From the NCBI GenBank assembly GCA_046331225.1, contig JAXLRF010000011.1, positions 62,001 to 126,000 of the forward strand: a DNA stretch of 64,000 nucleotides, written 5' to 3'. This DNA is from VFMC01 sp046331225. GTDB taxonomy: Bacteria; Actinomycetota; Acidimicrobiia; Acidimicrobiales; Ilumatobacteraceae. The translations under genes were made by a program, and so were the position numbers. The notes under the pieces were generated by a model, which saw only the letters and a list, made by a program, of their open reading frames with translations, searched no databases and was not told the DNA's origin. Shown here one piece after another: positions 59,204 to 64,000 of this stretch (the stretch's first letter is position 1; the number at the start of each line of letters is the position of its first letter).

Positions 59204-60502
59204 TCAGGGCACCCGTACCGATCCACCGGTCACGTCGAGCCCGTTCTCGTCGATCGACCACAGGTCGAACTGCGCTTCGACCACGTCGCCGCGCTCGTCG
59301 ATGGTGAGGCCCACGTCGCTCGGGTCGGTCGGGCCGTTGTAGTCGATGCCGCGCCCGCCCTCGATCGCCGTCTTGCAGCTGCGGTACGACGAGCACGAGG
59401 TGCCGCCCGAGGTGAGCGGCACGATCTCGTCGGCCATGTCGGGGCCGCTGATGAACTTGGCCTGGTCGGCGGCCAGGGCGATCACGTTCATGCAGTCGTA
59501 GGCGTTGGCGGCGAACGGCTCGGCGAGCACCGGGATGCTGGTGCCGGTGGCGGCCGGATCGACGTAGCGCGAGTGCGTCGACACTCCGTGGAGCAGTTCG
59601 GTGATCGACCGGTCGAGACGCCGGTAGCTGCCGGTGGTGGGCACGCGCATCGCGTCGTTCATCCAGATGCTCGTGACGATCGCCGGATCGATCTCCGGGG
59701 CGAGGGTCTGCAGCAGACGAGGGCCGGCCTCGGGATCGCCGACGATGCCGATCGTGGGCGCGCCGGTGGCGGCCAGCCGGCGGGCGATCGACGTGTAGTC
59801 GCTCTCGAGCGGATCGAAGGGCACCGAGTCGAGCACGGTGGCGCCCAGCTCGGACAGGCGGTCGCGCACCTCGGCGACGAACGGACGACCGAACGGGTCG
59901 TCGACGTAGGCGAGCACGATGTCGGTGCCCTCGGCGTCGAGTTGTGCGGCCAGGGCCAGCGCCTGCAGGCGGTCGGACGCGATGGTGCGGATGAACAGCG
60001 GACCGTCGTCGGGCACGTCGTCGAGCGACATCGCGCTGGCCGTCGGCGAGCACGTCATCACCTTGGCGCGGATGGTGATGGGGAGCAGCCGTTCGGCCAG
60101 CAGGTTGGAGGCCGGGCCGATCACGGCGTCGACCGGCGCGCCGAACAGGTCGTCGAGCGTGGGTGGCAGCTCGCCCTCGAGCGAGCTCTCGTCGACGGTG
60201 ATCAGGTCGACGTCGCGGAACTTCACGCCCACGGCGTCGATGTCCTGCTGCGCGAGTTGGATCGCGTCGATCATCGCGTTGCCGAGGTCGCTGCCGAGGC
60301 CGGTGGTGGGCAGCAGCACGCCGACCGTCAGCTGGTCGTCGGCGCCGGGCGCGTCGGCGACGGTGGTGGAGGTGGTCGACGTCGAGCTCGGCGGGGTGGC
60401 GTCGCCGTCGTCGCTGCAGGCGCCGACGACCACGATCGCGGTGATGGTGAGGGCGACCGACGCCGCGCGGCGTCGAGATGACAGCCGCCCCGTTCGCACC
60501 AT
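59204..60502 (-). CDS. Branched-chain-type substrate-binding lipoprotein
   Basis: 432 residues. Lipobox Val-Gly-Ala-Cys-Ser (~residue 28), a Ser/Thr linker, then a LivJ-type periplasmic-binding fold: Leu-Thr-Val-Gly-Val-Leu-Leu-Pro-Thr-Thr-Gly, Val-Ile-Gly-Pro-Ala-Ser-Asn-Leu and Phe-Ile-Arg-Thr-Ile-Ala-Ser-Asp. The Liv permease and ATPases are not nearby. TACACT (60510-60515) lies 7 bases before the ATG. Confidence 0.85.
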   Translation of the reverse strand: MVRTGRLSSRRRAASVALTITAIVVVGACSDDGDATPPSSTSTTSTTVADAPGADDQLTVGVLLPTTGLGSDLGNAMIDAIQLAQQDIDAVGVKFRDVDLITVDESSLEGELPPTLDDLFGAPVDAVIGPASNLLAERLLPITIRAKVMTCSPTASAMSLDDVPDDGPLFIRTIASDRLQALALAAQLDAEGTDIVLAYVDDPFGRPFVAEVRDRLSELGATVLDSVPFDPLESDYTSIARRLAATGAPTIGIVGDPEAGPRLLQTLAPEIDPAIVTSIWMNDAMRVPTTGSYRRLDRSITELLHGVSTHSRYVDPAATGTSIPVLAEPFAANAYDCMNVIALAADQAKFISGPDMADEIVPLTSGGTSCSSYRSCKTAIEGGRGIDYNGPTDPSDVGLTIDERGDVVEAQFDLWSIDENGLDVTGGSVRVP

Positions 60503-60509
60503 GAGCGAC

Positions 60510-60539
60510 AGTGTACGAAGACCGGTCGTGCCGTAGGGT
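60510..60539. promoter_or_regulatory. Divergent leaderless promoters (binding lipoprotein / NUDIX)
   Basis: TACACT on the minus strand (60510-60515), 7 bases before the lipoprotein ATG; TAGGGT on the plus strand (60534-60539), 7 bases before GTG 60547. Confidence 0.55.
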
Positions 60540-60546
60540 CGTCGCC

Positions 60547-61251
60547 GTGACCGACGCCGCCGGACCGCCCGACTTCACCCGCGACCTCGTCCGCTGGAGC
60601 GAGACGCTCGCCGGGATCGCCCGGACCGGGCTCGGCTTCACCCAGAGCCTGTACGAGCGCGAGCGGTTCGAAGAGGTGCTGCACGTCGCCGCCGACATCA
60701 AGGCCGCGGCCGACGATGCGCTCGAGGTGCGGCGCGAGCAGGACCACTTCGTGCAGGAGTGGCTCGAGAGCGTCGGCGAGGGCATCCCCGGATACGTGAC
60801 CCCCAAGGTGGCGGTCGGTGCGATCGTCGGCAACGACGCTGGTGAGGTGCTGCTCGTGCAGCGCGCAGACAGCGGCATCTGGCTCTACCCGACCGGCTGG
60901 GCCGACGTGGGCTACTCGCCCGCCGAGGTGGCCGTGAAGGAGGTGCTCGAGGAGACAGGCATCGAGTGCGAGCCGGTGCAGTTGCTGTCGGTCGTCGACG
61001 GTCAGCGGATGGGCTTCACCCGCTTCGGCATGTACCTGTTGGTGTTCCACTGCCGTGCCACCGGCGGCACGCTGGCCGGCCATCCGCTCGAGACGTCGGG
61101 CGTGGGCTGGTTCGGCCGCGACGCCCTGCCGGACGCGACGGCCGGGGCGTCGTGGTGGGGGCCGCAGGCGTTCGCAGCGATCGACGGCCTGCAGGTGCAG
61201 GCGAGCTTCGAGCCCGTCCGCGAGCCCATCTGGCGCGGCGAGCCGCACTGA
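60547..61251 (+). CDS. NUDIX hydrolase with N-terminal helical domain
   Basis: 234 residues. Residues ~1-90 are helical (NUDIX N-terminal-like domain); the NUDIX box, Gly-Tyr-Ser-Pro-Ala-Glu-Val-Ala-Val-Lys-Glu-Val-Leu-Glu-Glu-Thr-Gly, follows near 124 with Lys replacing the usual Arg before the first catalytic Glu. The other Glu residues are kept. The enzyme splits a nucleoside diphosphate linked to some moiety; the N-terminal domain resembles that of ADP-ribose pyrophosphatases. Confidence 0.88.
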   Translation: MTDAAGPPDFTRDLVRWSETLAGIARTGLGFTQSLYERERFEEVLHVAADIKAAADDALEVRREQDHFVQEWLESVGEGIPGYVTPKVAVGAIVGNDAGEVLLVQRADSGIWLYPTGWADVGYSPAEVAVKEVLEETGIECEPVQLLSVVDGQRMGFTRFGMYLLVFHCRATGGTLAGHPLETSGVGWFGRDALPDATAGASWWGPQAFAAIDGLQVQASFEPVREPIWRGEPH

Positions 61252-61285
61252 CCGGTCGCGCGAACCTGCGTGGGTGTCCGGGCGG

Positions 61286-62224
61286 TCAGCCGTCGGGTTG
61301 GTCGCGCAGGAACTGCTCGACCTCGGCCATCAGCTCGTCGCTGTCGACGCTCGAGGGGTCGATCGGCGTGAGGTTCTCGTCGGGGCGGTCGTCGTCGGCG
61401 AGTTCGCCGCCGACGGTGTCGTCGTCCTCGTCCTCGTCGTCCTCGTCGTCGTCGAGGTCGTGGTCGAGCGCCTCGAGCCGCGCCACGTAGCCGACGAGGT
61501 CGTCGTCGTCGTGGACGAGGGCGTTGACGCGCTGCTCGTACTCGAACGACTCCTGCCCGAGCCGGCCGACCGGCGTGGGCGAGCCGATGATGCCGCAGGC
61601 CCGCGACACGAGGGCGAGCGCGGCCTTGGGTGAGGGCACCTGCGAGGCGTAGGCCGGCACGGCCGCCCACAGCGACACCGAGTCGAGCCCGGCGCGGGTG
61701 CACGCGTCGTGCAGCACGCCGACGATGCCGGTGGGACCCTCGTAGCGGCTGCGCTGCAGGTCGAAGCGGTCGATCAGGTGCTCGTCGGTGGCGGTGCCGA
61801 TCAGCTGCACGGGCTTGCTGTGCGGCACGTCGGCGAGCAGCGCACCGAGCGTGACGACCAGGCCGGCCTGGAACCGCTGGGCGAGCGCGATCACCTGCTG
61901 GGTGAACGTGCGCCACCGCAGGGCCGGCTCGGGGCCGAGCACCAGGATGACGTCGCCGCCGGGCGTCGAGGCGCTCCACGCGCCGACGGTCGGCCACACG
62001 ATCGAGCGCGTCATGCCGTCGGCGAGCCGGACGTGCGGCCGCACCGTGGCGAAGTCGGTGAACTCCTCGGGGTCGATCTCGGCCAACGGCTGCGCCTGCC
62101 ACACCTCGACGAGGTGGCGCACGGCGTTGGACGCGGCATCGGCGCCGTCGTTCCATCCCGTGAACGCGGCGATCACCGTGGGCCGGTGCAACGTCGGCTG
62201 CGCGAGCCAGCGCAGGTGCTCCAT
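61286..62224 (-). CDS. PAC2-family protein with acidic insert
   Basis: 312 residues. The PAC2 fold is recognised from Ala-Phe-Thr-Gly-Trp-Asn-Asp-Gly-Ala-Asp-Ala, Leu-Gly-Ala-Leu-Leu-Ala-Asp-Val-Pro and Ser-Leu-Trp-Ala-Ala-Val-Pro-Ala-Tyr. Near residue 260 a run of Asp/Glu, encoded by a GTC/CTC trinucleotide repeat (61401-61451), forms an acidic arm. Bacterial members are linked with proteasome-like systems in actinobacteria. TAGGGT (62231-62236) is 6 bases upstream of the ATG. Confidence 0.85.
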   Translation of the reverse strand: MEHLRWLAQPTLHRPTVIAAFTGWNDGADAASNAVRHLVEVWQAQPLAEIDPEEFTDFATVRPHVRLADGMTRSIVWPTVGAWSASTPGGDVILVLGPEPALRWRTFTQQVIALAQRFQAGLVVTLGALLADVPHSKPVQLIGTATDEHLIDRFDLQRSRYEGPTGIVGVLHDACTRAGLDSVSLWAAVPAYASQVPSPKAALALVSRACGIIGSPTPVGRLGQESFEYEQRVNALVHDDDDLVGYVARLEALDHDLDDDEDDEDEDDDTVGGELADDDRPDENLTPIDPSSVDSDELMAEVEQFLRDQPDG

Positions 62225-62230
62225 GCGCTC

Positions 62231-62236
62231 ACCCTA
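62231..62236 (-). promoter_or_regulatory. -10 box of the PAC2 gene
   Basis: TAGGGT on the minus strand, 6 bases before the ATG at 62222-62224. Confidence 0.5.
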
Positions 62237-62296
62237 TCCACGCCGGGTCGCGAGACCTGCTCGTCGTCGGCGTGCCGGCGAGCCGAGGCGTGGCGA

Positions 62297-63385
62297 TCAG
62301 TCCAGCTGGGGGATCACCGTGTAGGCCTCGCCGCCACCGGAGGCGATGACGTCGTCGAGCCAGTTGCCCTCGTACACGTCGTTCGGACCCTGCATCAGGT
62401 CGTTCTCGGTCGCGCCCTCGGGCGTGGTGACCAGGGTCCAGGCCTGCCGCTTGTACGTCCAGTTCGCGGGGTGCAGCCGGTGTGCTTCGCGCCACCACGG
62501 CACTGCCGCGTCGTGCCCGACGGTGCGGCGCAGGTGCTCGCCGAGCTCGAAGCACGCCGCGGCGCGGGCCTCGTCGGCACCGCGTGGCAACGAACGCTCG
62601 ACCACCTCGTCGGGGGTGAGCACGTAGCGCGACTCGGCACCGTGCTGCACCCAGTCGACGATCGCCGCGCGGTACGCCTCGGCGTTGTCGGGGATCTTCT
62701 TCACCTCGCGGAACATGCGGTCGATCCGCTCGGGCAGCCCGTCGGGGATCTCCATGTCGCGCAGTGGGCTGCGCTCGATCGAGGCACCCTCGGCGGGCCG
62801 CACGATGGTGCCCTGCTCGTCGATCCACACGGCCATCGGGATGTTGACGAAGCCGAACAGCTCGTCGGTGACGTGCGTGGTGTCGATCAGGCTGGGATGC
62901 GTGGGCGCGGCGGCGTCGATCCAGATGTGGGTGTGGGCGGGCTCGACGTCGAGGGCGACGGTGACCACGGTGAGACCGAGCGGCTCGAGCTCGGCGTGCA
63001 GTGCCTGCCACCCGGGCAGGCTGGTGCGGCAGCCTCAATAGCTGGCCCAGGCGACCAGCAGCACCTTGCGGCCGTGCAGGCTGCTGAGCTTGAACGGGTT
63101 GCCGTCGCGGTCGATCAGTTCGGGGTCGGCGGCCACTGCGGTGGCGAGCGCACGGCCCGATGTGGTGGCCGGCCCGATCGCCCACACCCCGTGGGTCTCG
63201 TCGTGCACGACGGGCATGCCGAGACGGCCGGCCGCGACGGTGACGTCGAGGCTGCCGTCGGCGCGCAGCGATCCGGGGGCGGGCACGCACACCTCGCCGC
63301 GGCACAGGCCCTGCGGCTTGGGATCCCAGCCGGTGCGCTCGGCGAACGCGGCGGGGTCGACGTGGTCGAGGCTGGTGAGGATCAT
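62297..63385 (-). CDS. Thioredoxin-fold selenoprotein (Sec117 encoded by in-frame TGA)
   Basis: One frame from ATG 63385 to the stop at 62297 is interrupted only by TGA at 63035-63037, codon 117. Read as selenocysteine it gives 362 residues. Before it stands Val-Leu-Leu-Val-Ala-Trp-Ala-Ser-Tyr, after it Gly-Cys-Arg-Thr-Ser-Leu-Pro-Gly-Trp-Gln, so the TGA falls on the first redox-active position of a thioredoxin/redoxin domain (Sec-Gly-Cys). The downstream half has Pro-Ser-Leu-Ile-Asp, Asn-Ile-Pro-Met-Ala-Val-Trp-Ile-Asp (cis-Pro) and a TPR-like tail. A hairpin at 63003-63021 fits a bacterial SECIS. Coupled by ATGA with the SCO6745-like gene. A split pseudogene is the alternative. Confidence 0.82.
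63003..63021 (-). promoter_or_regulatory. Predicted bacterial SECIS hairpin
   Basis: GCCTGCC and GGCAGGC form a perfect 7-bp stem around CGGGT (minus strand). The loop begins 20 bases after the TGA and has G at its second position, inside the 16-37 base window and G rule described for bacterial SECIS elements. SelB would bind the loop. Confidence 0.75.
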
Positions 63386-64000
63386 CGTGCGGCTGCCTGA
63401 CTGGCGAGGTCGTGCGGACCGGCGGACAGGTAGCCCTTCTGGGCGCGCACCTCGTCGCCCCACGGGCGCATGATCGACACGAGCTCGTCGAGGTCGTCGC
63501 CGAGCGCCTCGATCGAGGCGCGCATCTGCTCGTCGGTGCGCACCTCGATGTCCTCGCGGAACGCGCGGCCGGCCTCGGTGAAGCCGGTGTCGTCGACGAG
63601 ACCACGAGCCTTCAACCGGGCGTGGGCGGCGTCGAACTGCGACTCGGTCCAGGCCCGGGTGCGGCTGTAACTGCGCATCGGCAGGCCCCAGTAGAGCTCG
63701 CTCAGCAGACCGATCTCGGTGGCGTCGACGCCGGCCGAGATCCAGGCGGCCGTGTGCGAGTCGCCGCGGTACTCGCGCAGCAGGTCGCCGCGGCGCCACA
63801 TCGCACCGACGGGCGACGAGGGCATCGGCAGCGAGAGCAGACCGGCGAAGAGCGGTCGGCCCTCGGGGCGCAACGGGGCGACGGCTCGAGCGAGCAACTC
63901 GTTCGCCCGGTCGATGCCCTCGGGCGCGGGGCCGAGGATCCGCTCGAGCTGTGCGATCGCGCCGGCATCGCGGGCGGCGCACACGGTGGCGGCGTCGGTG
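63382..64000 (-). CDS. SCO6745-family protein, C-terminal part (5' end outside window)
   Basis: At least 206 residues; the start lies beyond the window edge. Leu-Arg-Pro-Glu-Gly-Arg-Pro-Leu-Phe-Ala, Trp-Arg-Arg-Gly-Asp-Leu-Leu-Arg-Glu-Tyr-Arg-Gly-Asp-Ser-His and a C-terminal winged-helix-like part (Arg-Leu-Lys-Ala-Arg-Gly-Leu-Val, Thr-Glu-Ala-Gly-Arg-Ala) match a common actinobacterial family of unknown function represented by SCO6745. The stop overlaps the ATG of the selenoprotein (ATGA at 63382-63385), so the two are cotranslated. Confidence 0.75.
   Translation of the reverse strand, partial: TDAATVCAARDAGAIAQLERILGPAPEGIDRANELLARAVAPLRPEGRPLFAGLLSLPMPSSPVGAMWRRGDLLREYRGDSHTAAWISAGVDATEIGLLSELYWGLPMRSYSRTRAWTESQFDAAHARLKARGLVDDTGFTEAGRAFREDIEVRTDEQMRASIEALGDDLDELVSIMRPWGDEVRAQKGYLSAGPHDLASQAAAR

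Noticed and set aside
61401..61451. GTC/CTC trinucleotide repeat as a separate element
   Set aside because: It simply encodes the Asp/Glu arm of the PAC2 protein on the minus strand; noted in that gene's entry.
62297..62968. Independent gene starting at the GTG ending at 62968
   Set aside because: This start lies inside the thioredoxin fold and would lose its redox site; the frame continues upstream through the TGA with matching domain sequence.
63035..63037. TGA as a true stop in a pseudogene
   Set aside because: It is the only defect, lies exactly at the redox position and is followed by a SECIS-like hairpin; selenocysteine explains it better, though sequencing or decay cannot be fully excluded.

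Overview
The window is a gene-dense, visibly very GC-rich stretch with no intergenic gap above about 175 bases. It looks like the chromosome of a free-living high-GC actinobacterium, most likely class Acidimicrobiia (Ilumatobacter-like). Supporting signs are the secreted-protein domain beginning VFVPITPCRLLDTRPG at 1048, HemQ, DUF3263, a mycothiol-enzyme-like fold (MDMPI), PAC2 and SCO6745-type proteins, and very common leaderless transcription. Well over a dozen genes have a TANNNT -10 box 6-8 bases before an ATG or GTG, and I used this to choose many starts. The genus is an inference. There is one tRNA (Thr, TGT) and no rRNA, CRISPR array, insertion sequence or phage.

Layout. 1-4.05 kb: cell-envelope redox and copper genes (end of a PepSY membrane protein, PCu(A)C chaperone, seven-bladed propeller protein, ApbE, small secreted protein). 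4.05-8.0 kb: SDR, DUF1992, alpha/beta hydrolase, membrane HExxH protein, enoyl-CoA hydratase. 8.0-11.1 kb: CsoR-CopZ-small Met/His protein-CopA copper-efflux operon with a CsoR-type operator. 11.1-17.3 kb: LMW phosphatase, HTH protein, large FHA-FtsK/EccC-like ATPase, N-carbamoyl-D-amino-acid hydrolase. 17.4-19.8 kb: convergent NarL-type regulator and GAF-PAS kinase. 19.9-29.2 kb: a selenium/molybdenum-flavoured catabolic region with a fused FeS-Mo xanthine-dehydrogenase-like enzyme, serine hydrolase, ECF sigma with a putative MDMPI anti-sigma, a circularly permuted flavin amine oxidase, an SsnA-like amidohydrolase and an LLM flavin oxidoreductase. The oxidase and LLM promoters share an almost identical palindromic operator. 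29.3-33.4 kb: transport, a glycosyltransferase and a Crp regulator. 33.4-35.8 kb: ispD-ispF-rlmB and tRNA-Thr. 35.9-47.5 kb: SARP-type ATPase regulator, uridine kinase, LytR_C protein, glycerate kinase, amidase, MoaD-like protein, FtsH-like protease with lipoprotein, mini glycosyltransferase. 47.6-49.3 kb: groEL under CIRCE. 49.4-55.2 kb: Lrp regulator and a three-component phosphorelay locus. 55.2-64 kb: FAD oxidoreductase, aquaporin, FdhD, HemQ, lipoprotein, NUDIX, PAC2, a thioredoxin-fold protein and a SCO6745-like gene.

The strongest unusual feature is at 62297-63385 on the minus strand. One continuous reading frame is interrupted only by TGA at 63035-63037, exactly at the redox-active position of a thioredoxin-like domain (Tyr-TGA-Gly-Cys). 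It is followed by a perfect 7-bp stem with a 5-base loop carrying G at its second position, as expected of a bacterial SECIS. I read this as a selenoprotein. Together with the Se-dependent-type xanthine dehydrogenase, SsnA and FdhD, it suggests an organism that uses selenium both as selenocysteine and perhaps in a Mo hydroxylase.

Other notable items are the permuted amine oxidase, helically phased CTTGAYC repeats upstream of two loci, and an orphan FHA-EccC ATPase in which only the first of three P-loops keeps its lysine.
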